A stretch of 64,000 nt of DNA from NCBI GenBank assembly GCA_965262875.1, contig OZ253569.1, positions 5,890,001 to 5,954,000 on the forward strand, given 5' to 3'. Shown here piece after piece: positions 8,939 to 17,603 of this stretch. The notes beneath the pieces are model-generated. The model saw only the letters and a list, made by a program, of their open reading frames with translations, had not been told where the DNA came from and searched no databases. The position numbers and the translations under genes were made by a program. The stretch comes from JBALVT01 sp965262875 (GTDB lineage: Bacteria > Pseudomonadota > Gammaproteobacteria > Pseudomonadales > Halieaceae). Position 1 is the first letter of the stretch. Every line of letters begins with the position of its first letter.

Positions 8939-10231
8939 ATGAACGCAACAGGATGTGCTCGCATCCCCCGCGAACTGTGCTATTGGATAACATTTTTAAG
9001 CAAAGCGCTACCCCCAAGATCCGTAGGCACATTCATTGAACTATTGATCGGCGCTATGTTAACGCCCGCTGGCTTTGTCACCGAAACCTATTTGTTTCTA
9101 GACATGCAAAGGCACTGGACGACGTATTACAAATGGCTTGAAGCCGGAAAGTGGTCCTGGTTGAAGCTGGCAAGACAGTTCGTCTGTCTGGTTCTTAGTG
9201 CCAAGAATGATCCCGTTCTATATTTAGCGATTGACGATACGGTGAGTCTACGAGCCTCGAAAAAAGCACCGGGCAGCCAGATACATCATCAGCACGGAAA
9301 TAAGCCGAATTTAGCCGCCTATGTTCGTGGTCAATGCTGGGTTAGTTTAGCGGCTGTTTTCAGGCGCACACCGCTGGAGACGACGGCGATACCTCTATTG
9401 TTCCGACTGATACCCAGTGCAGGGAATACGGGCAAGCTGGTCGCAGCGACAGTGATCATGCGTGCTGTTTACCGCTTGTTTGAAGATAAAACGGTGAGGG
9501 TATTGGTCGATTGCTGGTATATGCGCAAACGATTTATCAACGCGATGACAGCGTACGGTTTTACCGTGATTGGCCAGGCGAGAATCGATACGCGGCTTTA
9601 CGACGAACCCCCCGAACGAAAACCGGGGCAACGCGGGCGGCCACGCAAGTATGGCGAAAAACACACACCCAAGCGAATTGCCCACTTTAAAAAGACGGAA
9701 GCACTACTGCGGCTGTACGGAAAAGAACAAAAGGTGAGATACCGTAGTCGGCTCGCCAAGGCAAGGTTCCTTGACGGTCAGTTAGTCAGAGCCGTTTGGT
9801 GCGAGCTAGACAGGGGTAAAGGTCAGTGGACCAAGACTCGATTATTTCTTTCAACCGATACGACTCTAACGAGCGAACAAGTGATTGAAGATTACGGACT
9901 GCGTTGGTCGATTGAGTCGATGTACTACCAGTTGAAACAATTGTGGGGGCTCAAAGAAGCCGGGCAGCAACGGCGCCAAACGCTGCATCGCTGGGTTCAC
10001 TTGACGACTGTAGGTTACGGACTGCTTCATTTGTTGACGCTGGTATTGGGTGATAAAGCGGGCCCACTGGTGACGGATGCACCATGGCGCAAGCCGGATA
10101 TTATTACAGCGGGAAGAATCAGGCTGGGTCTGACAAAACATTTTCGCCATGTTAACGTTCGAAGCTGGTGGAACGAAAGATGCAAAAAATTCCAAGCCCC
10201 TGGTGCGGTAGATTATATACAAGATGGGTAA
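8939..10231 (+). CDS. DDE transposase (IS4/IS701-like superfamily)
   Basis: I choose the ATG at 8939 because GGAGG at 8929-8933 is correctly spaced; upstream TTG 8870 and an ATG at 8912 lie inside or near the hairpin. Catalytic candidates are YLAIDDTVSLR (first Asp), VRVLVDCWYMRKRF (second Asp) and YGLRWSIESMYYQLKQLWG (Glu). A basic GQRGRPRKYGEKH segment lies in the insertion region. About 430 residues, no stops, perfect IS ends, so it may be active. The exact IS family is not clear: the fold suggests IS4 or IS701, but the 9-bp duplication is unlike the 4-bp one of IS701. Confidence 0.8.
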   Translation: MNATGCARIPRELCYWITFLSKALPPRSVGTFIELLIGAMLTPAGFVTETYLFLDMQRHWTTYYKWLEAGKWSWLKLARQFVCLVLSAKNDPVLYLAIDDTVSLRASKKAPGSQIHHQHGNKPNLAAYVRGQCWVSLAAVFRRTPLETTAIPLLFRLIPSAGNTGKLVAATVIMRAVYRLFEDKTVRVLVDCWYMRKRFINAMTAYGFTVIGQARIDTRLYDEPPERKPGQRGRPRKYGEKHTPKRIAHFKKTEALLRLYGKEQKVRYRSRLAKARFLDGQLVRAVWCELDRGKGQWTKTRLFLSTDTTLTSEQVIEDYGLRWSIESMYYQLKQLWGLKEAGQQRRQTLHRWVHLTTVGYGLLHLLTLVLGDKAGPLVTDAPWRKPDIITAGRIRLGLTKHFRHVNVRSWWNERCKKFQAPGAVDYIQDG

Positions 10232-10410
10232 CATTGCGTTGCAGCTTGTATTACACGCAGGTTTTGAGAGAACATTAAGGAAAAGGAGTCGGGATTGAAG
10301 CTTCCGACAACAGCTCTTTCGCTCTAAACTCTAGTTACAAATAATCAAAAGGAATTTAGCTGATGGCTGTGGCATATACGAAATTCCGCCTAATAGACTG
10401 TTAACTCTCC

Positions 10411-10503
10411 ATGTCTGTACTTCGCTTAGCAGCATCCGTAGTTTTCATAATTTCTGTCGGCATATTCGCTGAAGAACTGCGTAGATGCGCCGTCCGAGTA
10501 TGA
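10411..10503 (+). CDS. Possible 30-residue exported peptide or truncated cassette gene
   Basis: A short frame begins ATG TCT GTA and encodes a hydrophobic segment (LRLAASVVFIISVGIFAEE) that looks like a signal peptide or single membrane helix, then stops. It ends 30 bp before the attC-like site, the position of a gene in an integron cassette. It may be the 5' remnant of a longer gene. Function unknown. Confidence 0.3.
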   Translation: MSVLRLAASVVFIISVGIFAEELRRCAVRV

Positions 10504-10533
10504 GGAACCCGAGTATTGTCTTCCCGAATGATA

Positions 10534-10604
10534 GTTAACAAGCGCATGTTGTCGGATTGGTTTTCCGCTGCGCTCCAAACAAACCGCAAATGCGGGCGTT
10601 ATGT
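10534..10604 (+). repeat. attC-like recombination site (integron cassette 59-base element)
   Basis: The left arm GTTAACAAGCGCATG (10534 on) and right arm CAAATGCGGGCGTTATGT (to 10604) pair imperfectly in the way attC sites do: TAAC...CGCAT opposes ATGCG...GTTA. The inner arms GCATGTTGTCGGATTGGTTT and AAACAAACCGCAAATGC also pair, with unpaired bases on the left strand only, like the extrahelical bases of attC. The right end GCGTTATGT resembles the R' box of Vibrio cholerae repeats. It lies directly before a small gene. No integrase or second clear attC is seen. Confidence 0.5.
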
Positions 10605-10610
10605 GCCCCT

Positions 10611-10982
10611 ATGACATCTGAAGACGCAGTCAAGAGTATTCCAACAGACGATGTGATTTTTCCAGTCGTGCAAGTTGCGCTTCTACTGTTTATCGTAGTT
10701 ATTTTCATTTTTGATATCATCCGAAATTTCAGAAAACCAAAATCCGGATATGATGCGATCGTTACTCGGGGGCCAACCTCAATGGCAATGTTCTATGCAA
10801 CCTATGGAATACTGACGGGCATCTTTATTTCATTATCTCTAACTGTGAACTTTGCTGAAAATCATCGCACCTTTTTTGTATTATTTGACGCAATTTTTAT
10901 AGCTTATGCTTGCCTGTGGAATGCATGGTTTCGAGAAAGACTAATTAAGTGGACTGGAACTTTGGCCAGGAGAGAGCATTGA
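10611..10982 (+). CDS. Small integral membrane protein, unknown function
   Basis: From ATG 10611 a 123-residue protein is encoded. Three hydrophobic segments are visible: VVQVALLLFIVVIFIFDII (about 19-37), MAMFYATYGILTGIFISLS (about 57-75) and FFVLFDAIFIAYACLWNAW (about 88-106). The start lies 6 bp after the attC-like site and the gene is free of damage, matching the compact layout of integron cassettes. I do not recognise the family. A hairpin at 11006-11022 downstream could end transcription. Confidence 0.55.
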   Translation: MTSEDAVKSIPTDDVIFPVVQVALLLFIVVIFIFDIIRNFRKPKSGYDAIVTRGPTSMAMFYATYGILTGIFISLSLTVNFAENHRTFFVLFDAIFIAYACLWNAWFRERLIKWTGTLARREH

Positions 10983-11284
10983 AACTAGCACATAATCGGG
11001 TAGCCGGGGGTCTCTAACCCCCAGCCCCCACCAGCAGAGAACTACTGCACCGCCTCCGGCAGCGCTTCCCCATCCACCCAGCAGAACACTCACAGTTTTG
11101 CGTCCGGCTTCCTCCAGACCAGTCCTCGCGATCAAGCCCTTGCCCTTCGCGAGTAGTTATCGTCTAATCGCAACATAGTTTTCGACGACGATCTGTCTAC
11201 AGGGCCCTGTGTGTCAACCTGATCCCATACACTCCCTGTTTGGGATAACATAGATTTCAGGGCTATGGATGCAGGAACCACACA
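10983..11284. other. GC-rich spacer with hairpin and remnant IS3 left end
   Basis: GGGGGT at 11006-11011 and ACCCCC at 11017-11022 form a strong stem with a 5-nt loop, but no T-run follows, so intrinsic termination is uncertain. From about 11212 (TGTGTCAACCTGATCCC) the sequence looks like an IS3-type left end leading to the orfA fragment. No gene was recognised. Confidence 0.4.
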
Positions 11285-11453
11285 ATGCCAAAACCACACT
11301 CAGATCCACTCAATACACAAGTCACACCAGAGCCCGCACTGGAGAAACGCACGCGTCGCCAGTTCAAGCCGGAGTATAAGCTACGCATGATGGCCGAAGC
11401 TGACGCCTGTAAGCACGGTGAACTGGGTGCCCTGTTACGCCGTGAGAAACTCT
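11285..11453 (+). pseudogene. IS3-family OrfA, N-terminal fragment
   Basis: The frame encodes MPKPHSDPLNTQ, then KRTRRQFKPEYKLRMMAEAD, then HGELGALLRREKL. The RRxFxxEYKLRxLAEADAC...GELGALLRREGL pattern is the N-terminus of a common IS3-type OrfA in which YSSHLTTWR normally follows. It is cut at 11453, where GTAAGCG marks the end of an IS66 element. The remaining orfA and all of orfB are absent. Confidence 0.7.
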
Positions 11454-11947
11454 GTAAGCGCACTTAAATCGACCCTATTGATTTTGTCTGCGAGCCGCTA
11501 GACAGTAGATCGCTTTACTTCGCCGTTACTCTTCGATTTCCATGTTCCAGGGCAGTAATGCTTCAAGCTTCTCCACCGTATCTGCCGCCGCAATGTGCGC
11601 CAGCACATGCTGGAGGTAAGCATAGGTTCCAAGCCGTTCGCCTTTGCCGATTCCACTAAACTATATAACAGGTCGCACTGGCTCGGGCCCTGCGGGAGGT
11701 ATCTGCGAATAGCCAGGCGCGCCGACCAACCGCAAAGGGCCTGATCGCATTCTCAGCCAGCGCATTGCTGATATTCAACTGGCCGTCCTCGCAATAGCCA
11801 ATCAGGTACTCCCATTGGTTCAGTGTGTACGTTATGGCCTTGTGGGTCAGGCTATCTTTGGGCACCCGGCTGACGTTCTTCTCCAGCCATGGCTTCAGGT
11901 CCTCGAGAATCGGCACGCTGAATGACTGCCTTGCCTGTTTTTTCGGT
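11454..11947 (-). pseudogene. IS66-family element remnant: TnpC C-terminal end
   Basis: The element end GTAAGCGCACTTAAATCG at 11454 matches the GTAAGCG terminus of IS66 elements. On the minus strand the C-terminus of TnpC is readable: ARQSFSVPILEDLKPWLEKN, YTLNQWEYLIGYCEDGQLN, ISNALAENAIRPFAVGRRAW, then, after frameshifts near 11625-11655, TYAYLQHVLAHIAAADTVEK and LEALLPWNMEIEE with a stop at 11526. TnpA, TnpB and most of TnpC are gone. An ISL3 element abuts the left-over at about 11944, so IS66 was cut by, or replaced by, ISL3. Confidence 0.75.
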
Positions 11948-11948
11948 T

Positions 11949-13181
11949 CTACTGGGAATCCTGTGGGTAGAGGTTGAGTTTTCCACAGTGGAACAGAATT
12001 GAAACTCGATAGTTTTCGAAGTTTCTAAATCCTCGGGCAGCCGATTTTATTGTCTGAATCTTTGAATTAAATCCTTCTGCGGTCGCATTGGTGATGCGAT
12101 GTTTCAAGTAAGTCATTATGTTGTCGAGATGTTTCTTTAGCATCTTGGCGACTGATATGACCGGCTTTAGACGTGAATGTGTCGCCCACCAGTACCATTT
12201 CTTAAAGAACGCCCGGGCTGGTTTATCGTAGCTGTAAGTCCACAGGTCAAGCAGCGTCTCTTTGATTGCCCAGGCTCGGGCAACCTTCAACCCCTTTGAT
12301 TGAAGGCCATAAAAAGTGGCTTCATCTTTTTCACTCCAGTTGTCGGGATTGCGTAACCAGGTATAGCGAGACCCGACCAGGTCATTGATACCGGCGGCTC
12401 TTAATGTTTTATTTTCTTTGCGCCTGACTTGGTCAACCATTTTTGTAAGATAACTGACGATATGAAACTTGTCGTGAACAATGGCGGCGTTCGGTAAAGT
12501 CGCCTCAACTGCCGTCATAAATGGAACCCACATATCCACGGCAACAGCAGCTACTTCATTACGCTGCTGTTCTGGAAGCGTGGACAGCAATGCGGTTGCC
12601 GTTTCCGTCGTTCTATCTGCCACGACCTCAAGCACTCTGGACGCATTCAAATCGTACAGCAGGCTGGCATAGGATTGCCCCTTGCGAAAACTTTTTTCAT
12701 CGATGCCAAGGTGTTTCACTTCCTCAACAGAGCGTCTGTCCATCCCTCTTTTCACTGCTCGGGATTGAATATGATGCACCTCATCCCACGACAGACCAAG
12801 TAGTTTTGCGGCCTGTGTCTTGTTGCTGGCAGCCGACAGCACATCAATAGCGAAACGCTCAAATAAATGCGTAAAGCGTGCCTGCGTATCTGCCCACGGT
12901 ACTTTCAGGCTTTTGATTCCATGCGCTTTACAATGAATACGCGGAACCTGAGCAACTAACTGCGTCTTGAACTGCATCGTATCAAGGTGTCGCCATGTGC
13001 GTTGCTCACGATGGTCGTAAACCGAACAAAGGGCATGGCAGACACTACACGCGCCTTTCGTTCCCTTTGGCCAATCTATCTGGAGGGTAATTGATTTGTC
13101 GGTCAGATCCGGGGTAATAGCCGTGATTTTCCATGGGTCGCTAAGCCCCAAAAGTTGAGTAAACAACGCGGTATCTTTCAT
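11949..13181 (-). CDS. ISL3-family transposase
   Basis: A full 410-residue ISL3 transposase. The N-terminus has the zinc ribbon (CSVCHALCSVYDHREQRTWRHLD, then IHCKAHGIK). The DDE core follows: HLGIDEKSFRKG (first Asp), VAVDMWVPFMTAV (second Asp) and NATAEGFNSKIQTIKSAARG (Glu). The 3' terminal repeat is visible around 11944-11970 (CTACCCACAGG in transcript sense). The 5' end is abnormal: the DNA upstream of the ATG is the interior of an IS4 transposase gene, so the other terminal repeat and promoter are missing and the element cannot move by itself. Translation may still start at 13181. Confidence 0.85.
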   Translation of the reverse strand: MKDTALFTQLLGLSDPWKITAITPDLTDKSITLQIDWPKGTKGACSVCHALCSVYDHREQRTWRHLDTMQFKTQLVAQVPRIHCKAHGIKSLKVPWADTQARFTHLFERFAIDVLSAASNKTQAAKLLGLSWDEVHHIQSRAVKRGMDRRSVEEVKHLGIDEKSFRKGQSYASLLYDLNASRVLEVVADRTTETATALLSTLPEQQRNEVAAVAVDMWVPFMTAVEATLPNAAIVHDKFHIVSYLTKMVDQVRRKENKTLRAAGINDLVGSRYTWLRNPDNWSEKDEATFYGLQSKGLKVARAWAIKETLLDLWTYSYDKPARAFFKKWYWWATHSRLKPVISVAKMLKKHLDNIMTYLKHRITNATAEGFNSKIQTIKSAARGFRNFENYRVSILFHCGKLNLYPQDSQ

Positions 13182-14061
13182 CTACTTGCCACCTGGCTTT
13201 GTAGATATCGGCGATCGTCTTGGCTGCCAGTTTGAAATTGTTCGTTAGAAACACATAGTGCTTACCCGTCTCCGCATCTTTGTAGCCAATCCGCCTTAAG
13301 CGGACTGGACATTTCCTGGAGACCTGGGGGCCAGTGAATTCTATCGTTTGATCACACGTCAAACCTTTTCCTTTCAGCACTGGTCGACGCTCGATAATAC
13401 GGTATTTTGCATTGTTCTTAAGCCGGGTAACAAAGAAAATATCCTTATCTGTCAACTGTTTATACCAAGCGTAATCATTGTAGGCTTTATCAATCGCAAC
13501 AATACTTCCCTTGGGAAAGCTGAGCGTGCGGCCCACTGTTACATCGTGCTTCTTCCCTTCTGTGATAGTCACAAACTCGGGCAAATAACCCGCATGATTC
13601 AACCCGACGTGCAGTTTAATCGCTCCTTTGGTGGTGCGAAAATCAGCCCAGGGAAACGCAGACAAACACAAGTCGATGGTGGAAGCGTCCAGCGAATAAA
13701 GCGGGTGATTAAATCTGAAATTATGATCAGGTGCCACGCCTTGGCAGCGAGTTAACAGTTTTCCAAACAGCGCTTCGTACAGAGCATAAGGCTTATCTTC
13801 ATTGATACGCGATAGGTTAGATCGCGACAGCTTCGCGCTACCCAGGTGGTAAAGGCGATGCATTTGCGCCGACATATTGTCCACGATATCGCGCAAGCTG
13901 TTTCGACCGGACAATTGAGCCATCGTCAGCGACACAAACTGTGACCAGCGGGAGGCTTTACGAAAAGCACGACCTGAATGATGTTGTTTGGCAAGGGTCT
14001 CAAATTCATGTCTCGGAACAAGTTTTAGTATTTGTGACAGGATCGTATTACAATGCGCCAT
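13182..14061 (-). pseudogene. IS4-family transposase, C-terminus replaced by ISL3
   Basis: The start at 14061 (MAHCNTILSQILKLVPRHEF) is preferred over 14106 because AGAGGGA precedes it. The N-terminal DUF4372-type region is followed by the IS4 core: YSLDASTIDLCLSAFPWADF (first Asp), IVAIDKAYNDYAWY (second Asp) and YKARWQV, where the frame runs into the ISL3 gene. The Glu-containing ELFFKWIKQ that should follow is missing, so the protein is inactive. The missing 3' part is not found on the other side of the ISL3, where IS66 lies instead; a deletion or recombination rather than a simple insertion formed the junction. Confidence 0.8.
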
Positions 14062-14258
14062 GGTCTGGTTCCCTCTATTAATACACTGTTTTCTAAACAA
14101 TCTCATTGTATCAATTGTGGCGGAATCAGACCTTTTTATTTCTCCTTAACGGGGCAGCAGTGACTTATTGTTATTGCGGCGTTTCTCGCTGCTTTTGATT
14201 TGTCCAGCCATTGCACGACAAAAAGCTCTAAGTTTCTACCTGAGTAAATTTCATGGTC

Positions 14259-15512
14259 CTAGGAATACTGCGCTATCAGCTTGTCTGCCTCTGCGTCGTC
14301 CCAGTACCAAGGATTCAACTTGTGCGCTTCGCCAATGCTATCCAGCAATTTTTGGGCTAATCCAATGTTTGTACTCGCTGCCAGGAATATTTTTTGCTGT
14401 ACGGAGGAAAGCCCCCGCAAAGCGGTATTGGTGAACTTGTTATTGTATTGCGCTGTTTCCCAATAGGTATCGAAGGAAGACTGCATCCAGCGTTCATCAA
14501 ACTCCTGCTCGCCTCGCTCCAGAATCTGTTCGAGTAAAATGCCCATCCACTTCGAAGCGCCATTCAACCCCTGTGCAAGTATGGGATCATTCACTACAAC
14601 TGCATCCCCCACGCCAAATATTGCGCGTCCACTGGGTAAAAAGGCAACGGGTTTACGCACAGTCGGCGGAATTCGGCCACACACCCACTCTTGTTCTGCG
14701 GTCACGCTCGAGTCCGCCAGCAGTTCGTAGATCATGGGTTGATGCTCCTGCAACCAGCTTTTGCCCATTTCATACTGCTCGGCCACATTGCCCTTTGGGT
14801 CAAACATATCCATGCCCTGACCCGGAATTGCCTCAAACTGCACATAATGGTGCTCCTCACCGGATTTGCTCAGAAAGGGCGCAATAATGACTTCGCCCAC
14901 GCCTTCAATGATGCTGTAGCGCGACAACTGCTTATCTGTTATTCCCTCGTGCCCCTCCATTTGCTTGTATAAATTCAGACTTCGTGTGTAGAACATCGCT
15001 ACCTGGCGTTGTGGTTTGTCAAACTCCATCTTTTCTTCGTCTTTTTCGAAAAGCTGCATGAACTGACCCCGACCGGCGCCAACTATCACAAGCTCGTTGT
15101 CACATGCTATGCGCTCCAGACTTTCAATATCGCATTTCTCGACCACAAGATTGCCGCCCCTGCGCTCGTATTCCTCAAGCCATTGGGAGAATTTCATTCT
15201 AAGGTCGATACACTGAGCGGATTTCTCGAGCTCGCCGCCAACAACGAGCTTCCTCTCGCCCACAGGTGAGAAAACTGTCATATAGACGTTCTGTATGGTG
15301 CTGTATCGACTTTCCTCCCAGAACCTCAGGCCCAGATCTGTTTCGAATTCCACCGATGCTCCAAATTGAATGGTAACGGGTCGCGCCGGTCCGTTATAAA
15401 TTTCGTCCGCCGACAGATCCGAATACAAAGTCGGCGAGTATCCCGCTTTCAGCAACCCGAAAGCCAGTTGCAGACCTGCCTGGCCAGCCCCAATAATGGC
15501 AATGTTTCTCAT
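14259..15512 (-). CDS. Styrene/indole monooxygenase-type FAD oxygenase (StyA-like)
   Basis: The protein opens with a Rossmann fingerprint, IAIIGAGQAGLQLAFGLL, and continues with the StyA-type GPARPVTIQFGASVEFE, VIVGAGRGQF and GVGDAVVVNDPILAQGLNGASK segments. At 417 residues it has the standard StyA length. Known members are single-function oxygenases that take reduced FAD from a separate reductase and epoxidise styrene or oxygenate indole. A candidate reductase, the flavin reductase at 24432-25400, lies in the same co-oriented cluster. It is the last gene of hyuA-hyuB-styA, 38 bp after hyuB. Substrate cannot be read from sequence; indole-type N-heterocycles are a good guess because of the hydantoinase partner. 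Confidence 0.8.
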   Translation of the reverse strand: MRNIAIIGAGQAGLQLAFGLLKAGYSPTLYSDLSADEIYNGPARPVTIQFGASVEFETDLGLRFWEESRYSTIQNVYMTVFSPVGERKLVVGGELEKSAQCIDLRMKFSQWLEEYERRGGNLVVEKCDIESLERIACDNELVIVGAGRGQFMQLFEKDEEKMEFDKPQRQVAMFYTRSLNLYKQMEGHEGITDKQLSRYSIIEGVGEVIIAPFLSKSGEEHHYVQFEAIPGQGMDMFDPKGNVAEQYEMGKSWLQEHQPMIYELLADSSVTAEQEWVCGRIPPTVRKPVAFLPSGRAIFGVGDAVVVNDPILAQGLNGASKWMGILLEQILERGEQEFDERWMQSSFDTYWETAQYNNKFTNTALRGLSSVQQKIFLAASTNIGLAQKLLDSIGEAHKLNPWYWDDAEADKLIAQYS

Positions 15513-15550
15513 AGGTCTGCTCCTTTGTTAACCGCGCACGTCTATGGCCG

Positions 15551-17599
15551 CTAACTATCCTGATTGTAGTGTGTGATGGCTGGAGCTTCCTGAATACGAC
15601 GAACTTGTACCTCGTCGCCTGCATCAGTTTTTAACGCCAGGTGACCTAGCGGGCCGAGACTTATCGAGCCCGAATCCACGTCCTCAGAAATTTTCGCCCA
15701 GGCTCTGAGTGGTGCACCAATTGCAGGAACAAATTCGATCATATCACCTTCGATGGCACCCAAAGCTGAGGCATCACCCGGATTTATTCTAGCTAACCGG
15801 CAACCGTTAGCGTCAAATTCATTGGTATCAGTGTTTGCCAGGCTAATGTAGTGTCTGCGCTGTTTGAGCTGCTCACGCATGCTCAGAGTCGCACCCTCAT
15901 CCACCTGGTCATCGCGAATTACCACGCCATAGACTTCAGCTGCCCTTTCCGGTGTGACGTATTCCAGAAGCACATCATCAAGCACCCGTGTCGGATCGCG
16001 CTCCAGCGGATCACCTACACCACCACCGGAAGTGCAGCGCATGATAACGAGGTCATTTCTTTTCAACGGGAAAGCGCGGACCTTGCCAGGTAGGCTAGAG
16101 GGCTCGATCGGTTTTCCATCCCGAATGACACCACAGGCATTAAACCCGCCCGCCGACGCACCAGCGACGCCCCACACAGGAATCACCGCGGCATCGGAAA
16201 CCACGTTGAGTTGGCTGTTGTCACTCAAAACACGAATGCGCCGGGTAACGCCGAACCCACTTCGATGCCGGCCAGCACCCTCGCCGTCAGTGGTAACCTC
16301 AGTACTCTCTATCCTCAAGGGCTGATGCTGTTCAGAGCTCTCTACCGGGTAAATACTAGGCACATCCCCGCCGTCATAGGAGGGACTGCCTGTCGTGCCA
16401 TCGGTATCGCTGGTCGCTGGGAAACCACCCTGTGGATATTCGTACAGAATATGGTGTTTGGCTGCCTCGGGATCAAAACTGGTAATGTATATGTGATTGA
16501 TTGTCTCCTGTGTACCACCTCCGGCGTTGTCCGGCTGTACCTGACTGAAGATACCCGCCACCGCCGACTGAATTTTTCGAAAGAGCTCCCATACTCCCGC
16601 CACAGCACGGGGCGGGTTGCAATTGACTACCGTGCCCGGGGGTAATACAAATTCCATCGGTCGGAACGAGCCGCCGTTGACAGGTGTATGAGGATCCAAC
16701 CAACTTTTGACCACCACGAATACTCCCGCTTGGGTGACCGCTGGCCCCACATTCATTGGGCCCTCAAACTCCTTGGCCGTACCTGTGAAATCAAACATTA
16801 GGGTTTCGTCCTGAACGGTCATCCGGATATGCAGCGGGACCGGGTCGGCGGTGATACCGTTACTGTCGCAATAGTGCTCCACATAGTATTCGCCGGCTGC
16901 TAGCTTCTTAATCTCTTCTCGCATGGTCTTCTCAGCGCGGTCCAGCATGCTTTCCAGACACTTTCTTATCACCTCGACACCGTATTTTGCGCATAAATCG
17001 TTTATCTGAGTTTCACCGACTTTTACACTGTCGAGCATGGCCAGCGCGTTGCCCTCTTGCTCATCCGCCAGGCGTACATTGGCAAATAACAGGTCCCACA
17101 AATCCTGGTTAACTTCGCCTTCTTCCACCAGCCTTACCGGCGGTATACGTACACCTTCCTGGAAAATTTCCGTATCTTGCCCCGAGAAACTACCCGGTGT
17201 CGCACCCCCTACATCCGACCAGTGTGCACGAACGGTCTCCCACAGTGCGATATCGCCATCAACGAAGTGGGGTTTGTAGAAGGCGATGTCGTTCAGATGA
17301 GTACCCCCCGTATAGGGGTCGTTAAACATGAATACGTCCCCCGGTTTCATTTTGTCCGCGAACTTCTCAAGAATCGGAGTCAGTCCTGCTTGCAGCGAAA
17401 ACACATGCCCGGAAAAGTCTCCGTCAGACATTGCGACCAGCTCCCCAGTAGGGCTCAGCAATGCACAGGACAGGTCTCTTGTGTCGTATAGAATCGGCGC
17501 ATAAGACGTACGGATGAGAGTCGCACGCATCTGCCGAACTGTTGTTATAAAGGAGCCCTGGACCACTTCGAGAGTGATTGGGTCTAGATGTGCCGTCAT
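15551..17599 (-). CDS. hyuB: Hydantoinase B / oxoprolinase family subunit
   Basis: A 682-residue HyuB protein: DPITLEVVQGSFITTVRQMR at the start, the YDTRDLSCALLSPTGELVAM and GDVFMFNDPYTGGTHLNDI motifs near residues 40-115, HWSDVGGATPGSFS, and EFEGPMNVGPAVTQAGVF. The C-terminal part (GFGVTRRIRVLSD, TSGGGVGDPLERDP) is typical of the N-methylhydantoinase/5-oxoprolinase/acetone-carboxylase superfamily. With HyuA it forms a cytoplasmic complex that uses ATP to hydrolyse cyclic amides such as hydantoins, oxoproline, caprolactam or, in anaerobic indoleacetate degraders, an oxindole-type lactam. It starts 4 bp after hyuA, implying translational coupling. Confidence 0.88.
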   Translation of the reverse strand: MTAHLDPITLEVVQGSFITTVRQMRATLIRTSYAPILYDTRDLSCALLSPTGELVAMSDGDFSGHVFSLQAGLTPILEKFADKMKPGDVFMFNDPYTGGTHLNDIAFYKPHFVDGDIALWETVRAHWSDVGGATPGSFSGQDTEIFQEGVRIPPVRLVEEGEVNQDLWDLLFANVRLADEQEGNALAMLDSVKVGETQINDLCAKYGVEVIRKCLESMLDRAEKTMREEIKKLAAGEYYVEHYCDSNGITADPVPLHIRMTVQDETLMFDFTGTAKEFEGPMNVGPAVTQAGVFVVVKSWLDPHTPVNGGSFRPMEFVLPPGTVVNCNPPRAVAGVWELFRKIQSAVAGIFSQVQPDNAGGGTQETINHIYITSFDPEAAKHHILYEYPQGGFPATSDTDGTTGSPSYDGGDVPSIYPVESSEQHQPLRIESTEVTTDGEGAGRHRSGFGVTRRIRVLSDNSQLNVVSDAAVIPVWGVAGASAGGFNACGVIRDGKPIEPSSLPGKVRAFPLKRNDLVIMRCTSGGGVGDPLERDPTRVLDDVLLEYVTPERAAEVYGVVIRDDQVDEGATLSMREQLKQRRHYISLANTDTNEFDANGCRLARINPGDASALGAIEGDMIEFVPAIGAPLRAWAKISEDVDSGSISLGPLGHLALKTDAGDEVQVRRIQEAPAITHYNQDS

Positions 17600-17603
17600 A
17601 ATT

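Larger units (their letters stand above)
8775..10334 (+). mobile_element. DDE-transposase insertion sequence with perfect 9-bp target duplication
   Basis: Perfect 13-bp terminal inverted repeats CTAGAGTTTAGAG (8775-8787) and CTCTAAACTCTAG (10322-10334) bound a 1,560-bp element. The 9-mer TTACAAATA occurs immediately outside both ends (8766-8774 and 10335-10343), which is a textbook target-site duplication and indicates a simple, relatively recent insertion. The element carries one transposase gene and an upstream 14-bp inverted repeat. The flanking DNA reads continuously if the IS and one copy of the 9-mer are removed. Confidence 0.93.

Noticed and set aside
10999..11022. GC hairpin as an intrinsic terminator of the cassette-like gene
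   Set aside because: No T-run follows the stem, so it is recorded only as a hairpin.
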